The translations under genes were made by a program, and so were the position numbers. Of a DNA stretch of 64,000 nt, positions 43,276 through 51,227 are shown one piece after another. The DNA is taken from assembly GCF_004121075.1 (NCBI RefSeq), contig NZ_RHLN01000001.1:248001-312000 (forward strand), written 5' to 3'. Source of the stretch: Lutibacter sp. HS1-25 (GTDB lineage Bacteria > Bacteroidota > Bacteroidia > Flavobacteriales > Flavobacteriaceae). Positions within the stretch are counted from its first letter, which is position 1. Each line of letters starts with the position of its first letter. The notes under the pieces were generated by a model, which saw only the letters and a list, made by a program, of their open reading frames with translations, did not search any database and was not told where the DNA came from.

Positions 43276-44172
43276 ATGATTCAGCCTAACTATTTACAGC
43301 CAAAAGATACCGTTGCTATTGTATCTACGGCTCGAAAAATCACCTTAAAAGAAATTCAACCAGCCATTAGTTTATTAGAAAGTTGGGGTTTAAAAGTAAT
43401 TATTGGCGATACAATTGGATTAGAAGACAATCAGTTTGCAGGAACCGACGCGCAACGTGCTGCCGATTTTCAGCAAATGCTAGACAATCCTACAATAAAA
43501 GCCATTTGGTGTGCACGCGGCGGTTACGGAACTGTGCGAATTGTAGAATCGCTAGATTTTACGCAATTTAAAAAGCAACCTAAATGGGTTATTGGCTATT
43601 CTGATATTACCGTTTTGCACAATCAAATTCACAGTTTTGGTATTGAAACACTGCATGCATTAATGCCTATAGACATTTCAAAAAGTACAGAAAAGGCCAT
43701 AAAATCTTTAAAAAAATGCTTGTTTAGCAACGCTATTTCTTATGAAATTCCTACTTCTGAAATAAATAGAAAAGGAAATACCCGTGGCGAGTTTATAGGT
43801 GGAAATTTATCTATTTTATATAGTTTGCTAGGTAGTGATTCATCTTTAAAAACCGTTGGCAAAATATTGTTTATTGAAGATTTGGACGAATATTTATACC
43901 ACATAGATCGAATGATGATGAATTTGAAACGCAATGGTTATTTTGATAATTTAAAAGGTTTGGTTGTTGGTAGTATGACAGATATGCACGACAATACGGT
44001 TCCGTTTGGTAAAAATGCCTATCAAATTATTTCAGATATTGTTGCTGAATACAATTTTCCGGTAGCTTTTAATTTTCCTGCGGGACATATAAAAGACAAT
44101 CGTGGATTGATTTTAGGTAGACACGTGAATTTTGATGTGAATGGTAAAGTTGTAAAACTTTCATTTTTATAA
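43276..44172 (+). CDS. LD-carboxypeptidase (muramoyltetrapeptide carboxypeptidase, S66 family)
   Basis: Cytosolic serine peptidase that removes the terminal D-Ala from recycled murein tetrapeptides; 298 residues. N-terminal PKDTVAIVSTARKI, then IWCARGGYGTVRIVESLDF, and the nucleophile motif VIGYSDITVLHN with Ser in GYSD (near residue 115). Later blocks GNTRGEFIGGNLSILYSLLG and ILFIEDLDEYLYHIDRMM supply the Glu and His region of the triad. These match LdcA. The unknown gene downstream starts 3 bases after the stop. Confidence 0.94.
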   Translation: MIQPNYLQPKDTVAIVSTARKITLKEIQPAISLLESWGLKVIIGDTIGLEDNQFAGTDAQRAADFQQMLDNPTIKAIWCARGGYGTVRIVESLDFTQFKKQPKWVIGYSDITVLHNQIHSFGIETLHALMPIDISKSTEKAIKSLKKCLFSNAISYEIPTSEINRKGNTRGEFIGGNLSILYSLLGSDSSLKTVGKILFIEDLDEYLYHIDRMMMNLKRNGYFDNLKGLVVGSMTDMHDNTVPFGKNAYQIISDIVAEYNFPVAFNFPAGHIKDNRGLILGRHVNFDVNGKVVKLSFL

Positions 44173-44175
44173 AAA

Positions 44176-44811
44176 ATGAATTTTGAATTGCTTGAAATTG
44201 AACTTAAAAAACGGTTGAATTACAACTATTTTTGGGGAAGAAAACAAATAGATTTATTTGACAAGCAAACTAATTTTATTTACAAAATACCTGATTTTGA
44301 AACACTTTTAAATACCATTGAAAGTGCATTTAAAAACAATCAAAATTTTGACGATTTACAAAACTATGCTTTAAATAGGTGGTATAATTTTTGGTCTGCA
44401 AAAGCGGTTGAAAGTATTTTTTGTGAAGCTAAAATTGTAAAACAAAATCCAAATTTAAAAGACAAATACATTGATTTTTATATTGAAAACATTCCGTTAG
44501 ACCATAAAACGACGGTATTTCCAAAAGGATTTAAAAAATCAATTCCCTATGCTATTAATCATAAAATGGAATTAATTGAATGGTTGTACAACAATCAAAG
44601 TGCAGAACAAAGAAAGCACTTTAAAAACAGAATTTTTGTTGTGCTTATTGATTTTGAGCATCAAACGGAACATTGGAAATTAAAAGCCGAAATACTTTGG
44701 TTAAAAAAAATAATCTCAACTTATTTAAGTAATTTTGACCGCTCAAAACTACAAACATTTACTTTTGAAAATAAAACAGTATTTGCTGATGTTATTTGGG
44801 CAATTAAATGA
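44176..44811 (+). CDS. Unknown protein with a PD-(D/E)xK-nuclease-like residue pattern
   Basis: 211 residues, no signal or membrane segment. I do not recognise the family. A helix with Glu 79/Glu 84 (AKAVESIFCEAK) is followed by two strands: KYIDFYIENIP, with Asp 100, and PLDHKTTVFP, with Asp 109 and Lys 111. Then a helix and another strand (RIFVVLIDFEH) come next. This E...D...(D)xK order on an alpha-beta-beta-alpha-beta layout is that of the PD-(D/E)xK nuclease superfamily, but the match is by eye only. It is probably translated with the LD-carboxypeptidase 3 bases upstream. Downstream come a repeat array and then a DNA adenine methylase. Restriction function is a hypothesis, not a call. 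Confidence 0.65.
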   Translation: MNFELLEIELKKRLNYNYFWGRKQIDLFDKQTNFIYKIPDFETLLNTIESAFKNNQNFDDLQNYALNRWYNFWSAKAVESIFCEAKIVKQNPNLKDKYIDFYIENIPLDHKTTVFPKGFKKSIPYAINHKMELIEWLYNNQSAEQRKHFKNRIFVVLIDFEHQTEHWKLKAEILWLKKIISTYLSNFDRSKLQTFTFENKTVFADVIWAIK

Positions 44812-44817
44812 GATAAT

Positions 44818-44994
44818 AAAGTTTAAAGTCTAAAGTCAAAGTCTAAAGTTTAAAGTTTAAAGTTTAAAGTCAAAAGTCAGAGTCAAAGTTAAAGTTCTGG
44901 TGGCTGAGCGTAGTCGAAGCCAGAACTCAGTCAAAAGTCAAAAGTCAAAAGTCAAAGTCTAGGTCAAAGTTAAAGTCTAAAGTCAAAGCCAAAT
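44818..44994. repeat. Degenerate AAAGTC(T/A)-type short tandem repeat array
   Basis: About 175 bases composed almost wholly of 6- and 7-base units such as AAAGTCT, AAAGTTT, AAAGTCA and AAAAGTC. The array is interrupted once by a REP-like palindrome at 44894-44926. It fills the whole gap between the nuclease-like gene and the methylase and ends about 26 bases before the methylase start codon. No spacer structure, so it is not a CRISPR array. Confidence 0.85.
44894..44926. repeat. REP-like palindrome inside the repeat array
   Basis: GTTCTGG at 44894-44900 and CCAGAAC at 44920-44926 are perfect arms around TGGCTGAGCGTAGTCGAAG. The centre, GGCTGAGCGTAGTCGAAGCC, has self-complementary ends (GGCT/AGCC). 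GC content is clearly higher than its surroundings. From memory, CTGAGCG(T/C)AGTCGAAG-type palindromes are widespread in flavobacterial genomes. Confidence 0.7.
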
Positions 44995-45020
44995 TGTAAG
45001 TAAATAAAATTAAACTAACA

Positions 45021-46025
45021 TTGAATTATATAGGTTCCAAACATAAATTATCATCATTTCTTAAAAAGGCAATTCAGGAAACTGTTAAAGCAGATTTGTC
45101 TGAGTTGGTTTTTTGCGATTTGTTTGCGGGTACTGGCATTGTTGGGCGTAATTTTAAATTGTTGGTAAAGCAAGTAATAGCAAATGATGTTGAGTTTTAC
45201 AGTTATGTTTTAAATTGTAATTATATTGGCAATTCGGTCGCTTTAGATTCTGAAAAATATTTCGATTTTTTAAATAATTTAGAAGGCGTTAAAGGTTTTA
45301 TTTTTGAAAATTATTGTGAAAATGGGAGTGCAGATAGGTTGTATTTTTCGGCTGAAAATGGTCAAAAAATTGATGCTATTAGAATGCAAATTGAAGCCTG
45401 GAAAATTTCAAAAGATATTACTAAAAATGAATACTTTTTTTTATTAGCCAGTTTAATTGAAAGTGCCGATAAAGTGGCAAATACAGCTTCAGTTTACGGT
45501 GCATATTTAAAAAAACTAAAGAAATCTGCTCAAAAAAAAATGATACTTGAGCCAGCAATATTTGAAATTTCAAAAAATATAAATCAAGTTTTTAATGAAG
45601 ATGGCAATGAGCTAATTCATAAAATAAAAGGAGATATTTTATACTTAGATCCGCCATACAATGCCAGGCAATATGGTTCAAATTATCATTTGCTTACAAC
45701 AATTGCCAAGTACGATGCGTTTATACCAAAAGGTAAAACAGGTTTGCGAGACTATTATCGTTCGGCTTATTGCAAAAAAAATCAAGTCAAAAAATCTTTC
45801 GATGAATTGATAAAAAACGCTAACTTTAAATACATTTTTTTAAGTTATAATAATGAAGGTTTAATGACTGAAAATGAGGTGAAAACAATTATGAAAGCCT
45901 ACGGAAATTACAGTCTGAAAACAACAAAATATCAGCGATTTAAGGCTGATAAGACCGAAAACAGAAATCACAAAGCAACTGAAACAGTTGAATATTTACA
46001 TATATTAGAAAAGCATGGAGAATAA
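45021..46025 (+). CDS. DNA adenine-N6 methyltransferase, D12 class (alpha group)
   Basis: 334 residues. Starts from TTG giving MNYIGSKHKLSSFL, the usual D12-class N-terminus (motif X); there is no ATG alternative. SAM-binding motif I is FCDLFAGTGIVGRNF near residue 32; catalytic motif IV is ILYLDPPYNARQYGSNYHLL near 207. The motif order X-I-target domain-IV defines the alpha class, as in Dam and DpnII-type enzymes. The C-terminal part has FKYIFLSYNNEGLM and a basic end (KYQRFKADKTENRNHKATET). Target sequence unknown. It may be an orphan regulator or part of a restriction system; the nuclease-like gene 44176-44811 is the only candidate partner nearby. Its last 11 bases overlap the glycosyltransferase gene. 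Confidence 0.92.
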   Translation: MNYIGSKHKLSSFLKKAIQETVKADLSELVFCDLFAGTGIVGRNFKLLVKQVIANDVEFYSYVLNCNYIGNSVALDSEKYFDFLNNLEGVKGFIFENYCENGSADRLYFSAENGQKIDAIRMQIEAWKISKDITKNEYFFLLASLIESADKVANTASVYGAYLKKLKKSAQKKMILEPAIFEISKNINQVFNEDGNELIHKIKGDILYLDPPYNARQYGSNYHLLTTIAKYDAFIPKGKTGLRDYYRSAYCKKNQVKKSFDELIKNANFKYIFLSYNNEGLMTENEVKTIMKAYGNYSLKTTKYQRFKADKTENRNHKATETVEYLHILEKHGE

Positions 46026-46758
46026 TTCAGAAAACACTAATTATATTTTTTGTATGAAATGGGGTACTTTATATGGTGCCGAGTATGTAAACAGATTATA
46101 TTCTATGGTAAATCGCAATTTAACTTACCCTTTTAAAATGGTTTGTTTTACTGATGATACTACGGGAATTATTGATGATGTGCAATGCTTTCCTATTCCA
46201 GAAATTAATTTAGATTCCAATCTTCCTGAACGTATGTGGAAAAAATTAACCACATTAAAAGAAGATTTATATGGTTTACAAGGGCGTGCTTTGTTTTTAG
46301 ATTTAGACATTGTAATTGTAGACAATATTGATTGTTTTTTTGAAGTTGAAGGTGAATTTAGAATTATAAAAGACCACGGCTGGAGAAGTTGGAGAATTAC
46401 AGGAAACTCATCGGTTTATAGATTTGATATTGGTAAGCACGGTTATGTTTTTGACGATTTTATTGCGGGTTCTGACGCGGTTTTAAAAAAACACAGAAAC
46501 GAACAGGAGTATTTAACCCACGCTATTAACGATAAAGGAAAATTACAATATTGGCCAAAAGAGTGGTGTCCAAGTTATAAATACGATTGCAATTCGCGTT
46601 TTCCTATTTCAGTTTGGAAAAAACCAACCATACCTCCAGGTGCAAAAATTATTATTTTTCACGGTGAAATAAATCCGCATAAAGCGGTAAAAGGCGGACG
46701 CGGTAAATGGTATCGTTACGTGCAACCAGCACCTTGGGTTGAAAAGTATTGGAGATAA
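46015..46758 (+). CDS. Putative glycosyltransferase with DxD motif
   Basis: 247 residues, soluble. GT-A-like features: N-terminal NYIFCMKWGTLYGAEYVNRL, a strand-loop KMVCFTDDTTGI, and ALFLDLDIVIVDNID with Asp 96 and Asp 98 forming the metal/nucleotide-sugar DxD. Later blocks are SVYRFDIGKHGYVFDDF, a YWPKEWCPSYKYDC region, and KIIIFHGEINPHKA with a His that often closes the active site. It resembles GT8/GT32-like enzymes, but acceptor and sugar are unknown. The start overlaps the methylase stop by 11 bases, implying translational coupling, an unusual pairing. A terminator follows. Confidence 0.8.
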   Translation: MENNSENTNYIFCMKWGTLYGAEYVNRLYSMVNRNLTYPFKMVCFTDDTTGIIDDVQCFPIPEINLDSNLPERMWKKLTTLKEDLYGLQGRALFLDLDIVIVDNIDCFFEVEGEFRIIKDHGWRSWRITGNSSVYRFDIGKHGYVFDDFIAGSDAVLKKHRNEQEYLTHAINDKGKLQYWPKEWCPSYKYDCNSRFPISVWKKPTIPPGAKIIIFHGEINPHKAVKGGRGKWYRYVQPAPWVEKYWR

Positions 46759-46770
46759 TATTTTACGCAT

Positions 46771-46807
46771 AAAAAAAGCCTTTTCAACATTTGAAAAGGC
46801 TTTTTTG
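46771..46807. terminator. Bidirectional terminator after the glycosyltransferase gene
   Basis: AAAAAAAGCCTTTTCAA pairs with TTGAAAAGGCTTTTTT around CAT, with A and T runs on both sides; it serves both convergent genes. Confidence 0.93.
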
Positions 46808-46824
46808 TTTAGTTAAAAAGTGGC

Positions 46825-47727
46825 TTATTTAGCTTCCTTTTTTGAAAAAGTATACGTAATACCAATGTTTATTCCAAATGAAGAATAAGGTGCTACAGAT
46901 GATAATGATTTTGAAGGGTCTGTATTTGGCTCAGGTAATGAATCTACATAATCTATCTCTGAAGGTGCGTAAATAATTCCATAAACAGGGTGGTTTAAAG
47001 GTGCATCACCTAAATTCCATGTACCTGAAGGTATTGTAGCTGCAGGTTGCCCACCTCCTAATGAACCTTGAGGTACCGCAGGATAATCAATTGTCAATTC
47101 ACTAAATTCAGAAGTATCTCTAGTAACGTTAATTCCTAAATATTCTAATTCAGCAAACAAGTTTAAGTTGTTTGTTAATTTGTATTTGTAACCAAAAGCA
47201 GCAGTAAATCCTAATGGTGGTCTACCGTGAAAATCGTTAATACCATTAGCGACAATTGGACCAAAAGGAGTAGGTGTTGTTTTTGTAAATGTAGCTTCTG
47301 TTTTTCCGCCTAATTTAGAGACTACACCAATTTTTCCGTAAAAGTTTTCGTTAAAATTGTACGCAAGTGCCAAGTTAATTCCAAAAGCCTCAGCATGTGC
47401 CTGTCCTTCAGTATATTCTTTAATGTCACCATTGTCCTTTTTTAAATAAGAAGAAATATTTTGATCAGACCCACCTAAGTAACCTAGTGCTAATTCAAGG
47501 CCAAACATTTTGTTAAAAAAATAACCACCTCTAAGTTGTGCGTTAAAACCTTCACCGTAGCTACCATAGTGGTTAGTAGCTTTGTCTTGAGCGGTGTTTA
47601 AAGAAGTTCCCGTTAAAATTCCTGCAGAACCTATGCTATAGCCTCCACTGGCTGATACATAGAATTGAGCGAAAGTAGCATTGAGTGTAAAAAATGCAAT
47701 GACAAATAATAATAATTTGAATTTCAT
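46825..47727 (-). CDS. Outer-membrane beta-barrel protein
   Basis: 300 residues, signal peptide of about 20 residues ending TFAQ. The mature protein is beta-rich with barrel strands: FYVSASGGYSIGSAGIL, GEGFNAQLRGGYFFNKMFGL followed by ELALGYLG, FGINLALAYNFNENFYGKIG, and LGFTAAFGYKYKLTNNLNLF followed by AELEYLG. It ends SSFGINIGITYTFSKKEAK. This is the general OmpA/porin-like N-terminal barrel design; no enzymatic motif. A long variable loop near residues 215-265 is rich in Pro and Gly. Specific function unknown. Confidence 0.82.
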   Translation of the reverse strand: MKFKLLLFVIAFFTLNATFAQFYVSASGGYSIGSAGILTGTSLNTAQDKATNHYGSYGEGFNAQLRGGYFFNKMFGLELALGYLGGSDQNISSYLKKDNGDIKEYTEGQAHAEAFGINLALAYNFNENFYGKIGVVSKLGGKTEATFTKTTPTPFGPIVANGINDFHGRPPLGFTAAFGYKYKLTNNLNLFAELEYLGINVTRDTSEFSELTIDYPAVPQGSLGGGQPAATIPSGTWNLGDAPLNHPVYGIIYAPSEIDYVDSLPEPNTDPSKSLSSVAPYSSFGINIGITYTFSKKEAK

Positions 47728-47853
47728 AATTATATATAATTAAAGTTTAGTATTGTAAAAATAACTTTATTTATTAAAAAAAGAATTTTTTATGCTAATT
47801 TATATAGATTATAGATTATGAAATTGTTTTTTTATTAGATAATTACTTAATTA

Positions 47854-48186
47854 TCAAATATTGTCAACTCTTTTTTTTGTGTTTCCAACGTAAACTTCGG
47901 TGTTGTTTATAATTACAGGACGTTTTAAAAAGGTGTATTCATCTAAAATTAGTTGTCGGTAATCTTTTTCGGTTAAAGTTTGATTTTTTAAATCCATTTG
48001 CTGGTATTTTTTTGCTCTTCGGCTAAACAGCACTTCGTAACTTTTGGTCATTTCAAACAATTCATCCAATTGTTTTACCGTAATTGGTGTTGTTTTTATT
48101 TCTTGTAAAACGTATTCAGAAGTGTCCATTTCTTTTAAAATTTTAACACAAGTATCACAGGTTTTTAGGTAGTATATTTTTTTCAT
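47854..48186 (-). CDS. ArsC/Spx-like thioredoxin-fold protein
   Basis: 110 residues with an N-terminal redox motif KTCDTC (Cys 9, Cys 12) and the late block YTFLKRPVIINN, which matches the L-x-R-P-(I/V) signature of ArsC/YffB proteins. Middle helix QLDELFEMTKSYEVLFSRRA. Unlike true arsenate reductases with a single N-terminal Cys, this has C-x-x-C, more like YffB/Spx-type members. No arsenic resistance genes are nearby. Substrate unknown. Confidence 0.85.
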   Translation of the reverse strand: MKKIYYLKTCDTCVKILKEMDTSEYVLQEIKTTPITVKQLDELFEMTKSYEVLFSRRAKKYQQMDLKNQTLTEKDYRQLILDEYTFLKRPVIINNTEVYVGNTKKRVDNI

Positions 48187-48229
48187 TTTTATAATTTATA
48201 ATTGAAGTAAAATTAAAACCTTTTTATAT

Positions 48230-48237
48230 TAAATTTG
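48230..48237 (+). promoter_or_regulatory. DinB gene promoter -7 element
   Basis: TAAATTTG, exact TAnnTTTG. It contains the TTG at 48235 that could be mistaken for a start codon; the real ATG at 48265 is 27 bases downstream. Confidence 0.5.
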
Positions 48238-48264
48238 GAAACTCAAAATAAAAATTCATTAAAC

Positions 48265-48720
48265 ATGCAAAAAAGATTTGATACCCTATTAAAAACCAGA
48301 GAAATGCTACTTAAGGTAATAGCACCTCTTACCAACGAACAAATAAATAAAATACCAACAGGTTTTAAAAACAATATTGCTTGGAATGTGGCACATTTGG
48401 TTGTAACGCAACAATTATTGTGTTATAAATTATCGGGTTTAGATTGTATGGTTTCTGATGAAATGATTGAAAATTTTAAGAAGGAGACAGCTCCTAATTA
48501 TCATATTTCTGATGATGAGTTTGCTATTATTAAAGCGCAATTGTTGCAATTACCTGTTAAATTAGATGAAGATTACAGTAATGGAATTTTTAAAAATTAT
48601 ACTGAATATACTACAAGTGTAAATATAACATTAACATCTATTGAAGATGCTATTGATTTTAATTTATTTCACGAAGGAATTCACTTAGGCGTTGTACTTC
48701 AACTTAAAAAATTGGTTTAA
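48265..48720 (+). CDS. DinB-like four-helix protein
   Basis: 151 residues from ATG (MQKRFDTLLKTREMLLKVIA). DinB/YfiT-type four-helix bundle: INKIPTGFKNNIAWNVAHLV near residue 28 with the first metal-binding His, and NLFHEGIHLGVVLQLKKL at the end with two further His residues. This three-His layout supports a bound divalent metal; many members are thiol S-transferases, others unknown. It stands alone with its own promoter. Confidence 0.88.
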   Translation: MQKRFDTLLKTREMLLKVIAPLTNEQINKIPTGFKNNIAWNVAHLVVTQQLLCYKLSGLDCMVSDEMIENFKKETAPNYHISDDEFAIIKAQLLQLPVKLDEDYSNGIFKNYTEYTTSVNITLTSIEDAIDFNLFHEGIHLGVVLQLKKLV

Positions 48721-48736
48721 CACATTAAGGGGAGTG

Positions 48737-49528
48737 CTAATTTAGATAGTATACATAGCCAAAATGCACAAAAAGCAACCAGTCGTTGTATTTATTAGCC
48801 GGATCGGGTTTGGCATTTAAACCATCAACCCAGTTAGAGAAAAAGTATTGCCAGCGTGCCTCTAATAATAAATCGGAATATTCACCCAATCTTAATCTCG
48901 TTCCAGCTCCCCAAGTTAAAGAACCTGTAATGCCTGCTGAAACATCAACAGCTCCAGGAACAGCCCATTTAGGATACAATACGCTTGGATCTTCTCTCCA
49001 ATCTCCTAAATCAGATTTTAAAGAGGGGTTGTAAAAATCGGCCATTAAACCTAAGCTAACATAAGGTGAGAAATTTAACTTAGCATAATGTCGTGTTGCA
49101 AAATCTACAATATCTACAATATGAAATTCGAGTTGAGCACCTACATTAAAAACTTGTGTTTTACCATGCATAGCTCTTAATTGTTCACCTGCATAGGATG
49201 GTGTCTCGGCATAAATACCATAGTGTTCTAAATTTGATTGCATATATGACAACTCAGATCGCAATCTAAAATGTTCTTGAAAATAATTGGTTCTTTGGTT
49301 CCATTTATATCGGTAGTCTGTAAAATTTAAATAATAAACAAGACCAAATCCAGGACCTACATTTCCACCTACGTTTGACTGAAAATCATATCTTTCACCA
49401 TAATCTGTTGTAAATGATGCGGAGCCAAAAATAAAGCCTATTTCATGACTGCTTTTGTCTTGAGCGTGTGTAGTTGCTATTAAAAAGCAAAAGATTAGGG
49501 GGTTAATTATTTTAAATAAACGATTCAA
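48737..49528 (-). CDS. Outer-membrane barrel protein (flavobacterial THC0290_0291-like family)
   Basis: 263 residues starting at TTG (49528). A minus-strand -7 element TACTTTTG lies 20 bases upstream, which supports this start. Signal peptide ends THAQD; the mature part SSHEIGFIFGSASFTTDYGE starts a conserved block followed by ERYDFQSNVGGNVGPGFGLV. Barrel-like strands follow: FRLRSELSYMQSNLEHYGIY, VFNVGAQLEFHIVDIVDF and LNFSPYVSLGLMADFY, ending LLFVHFGYVYYLN. It resembles flavobacterial proteins I recall under the name THC0290_0291 family; function unknown. Confidence 0.8.
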   Translation of the reverse strand: MNRLFKIINPLIFCFLIATTHAQDKSSHEIGFIFGSASFTTDYGERYDFQSNVGGNVGPGFGLVYYLNFTDYRYKWNQRTNYFQEHFRLRSELSYMQSNLEHYGIYAETPSYAGEQLRAMHGKTQVFNVGAQLEFHIVDIVDFATRHYAKLNFSPYVSLGLMADFYNPSLKSDLGDWREDPSVLYPKWAVPGAVDVSAGITGSLTWGAGTRLRLGEYSDLLLEARWQYFFSNWVDGLNAKPDPANKYNDWLLFVHFGYVYYLN

Positions 49529-49547
49529 TAGGTCGATTTTGTGTTTG

Positions 49548-49580
49548 CAAAAGTAATAAATTCTATCATAATATTTACAA
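49548..49580 (-). promoter_or_regulatory. Promoter of the THC0290_0291-like gene
   Basis: Minus strand: TTG (49578-49580), 22-base spacer, TACTTTTG (49548-49555) followed by CA. The TTG start codon is 20 bases downstream. Confidence 0.6.
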
Positions 49581-49597
49581 GCTCAGTTTAATTCGAT

Positions 49598-51196
49598 TTA
49601 TTTAAATGTAAAATTTTCATTTAAATCCCAATTTGCCCTTAATTCAAACACTGTATCTAGATAAAGAATTTTTTCGGGATAGCGTTTTAATAAATAATTT
49701 CCTGTATCCCAAATGCCATTGTTGTTGTCATCAAATATAGCTCTAACTCTGTATTTTTTTGGTTGTAAATATTTAAATGAAACGGTTTGGTCTTGGCTAA
49801 TGCGTTCAAAAACCACGACTTCTTCTTTGTCTGTAATTAGTTGAATTATTACAGGTGAATTTACATTTGAAACCTGAAAATTAATAGCACCAAAATCTTC
49901 AATTTTTTTTGTTTTTACTGAGTAAACTAAGGTGTCGTTTGTGTTTCCAAATACATCATAAATAGTTTCAGGGAGTAAATTAATTTTATATTGATTGTCG
50001 AATTCATTTTTAAATAAAAGCGAAAGATTTTTTTTGTACGAGTCGATTTCAGTAGTAAAAGGAACCGCAATAGAATCTTTATTGAAAACCGTAATTTTTG
50101 AAATATCAATTTTTTGAATTGGGATATTTGCATTGATTGCAAAAGTATCTAGCGGATTTAAAGTGCTATAATTACTTTTTAAAATTAAAGTATCTTGTTT
50201 GGTCGATTTTGTTCTTACAGTAACCGTATCAATAAAATTTAAATTGCGAACTTCAAATTGCAAAGAGTCTATTTCAAAAGGTTTGTGCCAAAAACTAAGC
50301 GTATCCTTGTCTTTTTCAAAAACTGTTTGGGTTGTTATAGAGTCGTTTGAAATTTCATCTAATAATTTAATTTTAAAATCTTTACCATCTCCTTCATAAC
50401 CAAAATAGATGTGTCCTTTTGAAGTTTGAATGGCTTTGATAAATTTAAACGGAATTTCTTCTTTAAAAATTGGAATATTTAAAACCGTATCGGTTGGTAA
50501 AGTAATGGGGTCTTTTAAAAAACCTATTTTATCTTGTTTAGGATTGTAAATGTAATTTTTGTTATTTTGTTTTAAAGCCAATGCCAAATATTTACCTTCT
50601 TTAAGGTTTGTCAATTCAAAATTGGTGCTATCTAGTGTACTAGTTACGTACATTGGTTTTTCTTTGTATATAATTGAATCTTTAAAAGTTGAATCAATTT
50701 CATATAACATTACTATAACATCTTCATCCGTTTTTTGGCTAAGGGCATCATAAACACTTCCTTTAAGTTTTAGCGAATCTATATAAGAACCTGTGGAAAA
50801 AACGTATTTAAAACTTTTTAATTGATTTCCTTCGTTATTATCAACTACACTATTTCCAAAATTAATGGTATAAGTGGTGTTTTCTTTTAAAGTATCTGTT
50901 ATTTTAATGGTTAATATTTTACTTGCTGTACCAACAGGTATAATATCTAGCGTGCTTTTAAGTGGTGGTGATACTATTAATTGTTTGTTAACATCTTTTA
51001 ACTTTATAAATTCATCAAAATAGATTTTAATTTTTTTAGCACTAAATTGTGTACTTTCCTGACTTGGACTAGCGCTAATTAAAATAGGAGCTGTAAGGTC
51101 TTTTTCACCTCCAGTTGGTCGACCTCTTTTTGCGCAATTTACAAATGTAAAAATAACGGCTAGTAAGATTAAAATTTTATTAAAACTAAAATTCAT
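49598..51196 (-). CDS. Lipoprotein with Ig-like (Big_5) domain, unknown
   Basis: 532 residues. Lipoprotein signal ends FTFVNCAKRG (Cys 21). The N-terminal Ig-like domain begins PTGGEKDLTAPILISASPSQ and contains KIKIYFDEFIKLKDVNKQLI followed by VSPPL and TTYTINFGNSVVDNNEGN, the bacterial Ig-like type 5 pattern. The long remainder is beta-rich with no enzyme signature; the C-terminus has IFDDNNNGIWDTGNYL, a calcium-loop-like element, before YPEKILYL. Members of this kind are conserved in flavobacteria as surface lipoproteins of unknown role. It begins 31 bases after the comF stop, so the two may be cotranscribed. Confidence 0.83.
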   Translation of the reverse strand: MNFSFNKILILLAVIFTFVNCAKRGRPTGGEKDLTAPILISASPSQESTQFSAKKIKIYFDEFIKLKDVNKQLIVSPPLKSTLDIIPVGTASKILTIKITDTLKENTTYTINFGNSVVDNNEGNQLKSFKYVFSTGSYIDSLKLKGSVYDALSQKTDEDVIVMLYEIDSTFKDSIIYKEKPMYVTSTLDSTNFELTNLKEGKYLALALKQNNKNYIYNPKQDKIGFLKDPITLPTDTVLNIPIFKEEIPFKFIKAIQTSKGHIYFGYEGDGKDFKIKLLDEISNDSITTQTVFEKDKDTLSFWHKPFEIDSLQFEVRNLNFIDTVTVRTKSTKQDTLILKSNYSTLNPLDTFAINANIPIQKIDISKITVFNKDSIAVPFTTEIDSYKKNLSLLFKNEFDNQYKINLLPETIYDVFGNTNDTLVYSVKTKKIEDFGAINFQVSNVNSPVIIQLITDKEEVVVFERISQDQTVSFKYLQPKKYRVRAIFDDNNNGIWDTGNYLLKRYPEKILYLDTVFELRANWDLNENFTFK

Positions 51197-51227
51197 AAAA
51201 AAAATTTAGTGCAAAATAACAATTTAT

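Noticed and set aside
44818-44994. CRISPR array
   Set aside because: Repeat units are 6-7 bases with no unique spacers, and no cas genes are present.
44176-46025. Firm call of a restriction-modification system
   Set aside because: The nuclease assignment rests on a residue pattern seen by eye, and the two genes are separated by a repeat array. Kept only as a hypothesis.
46015-46758. DNA glucosyltransferase of phage type
   Set aside because: No resemblance to T4 alpha/beta-GT sequences that I can see, and no hydroxymethyl-base pathway genes; a general GT-A enzyme is the safer reading.
48235-48264. TTG start of the DinB-like protein at 48235
   Set aside because: The TTG is the end of the TAAATTTG promoter element; the ATG at 48265 gives a standard DinB N-terminus.
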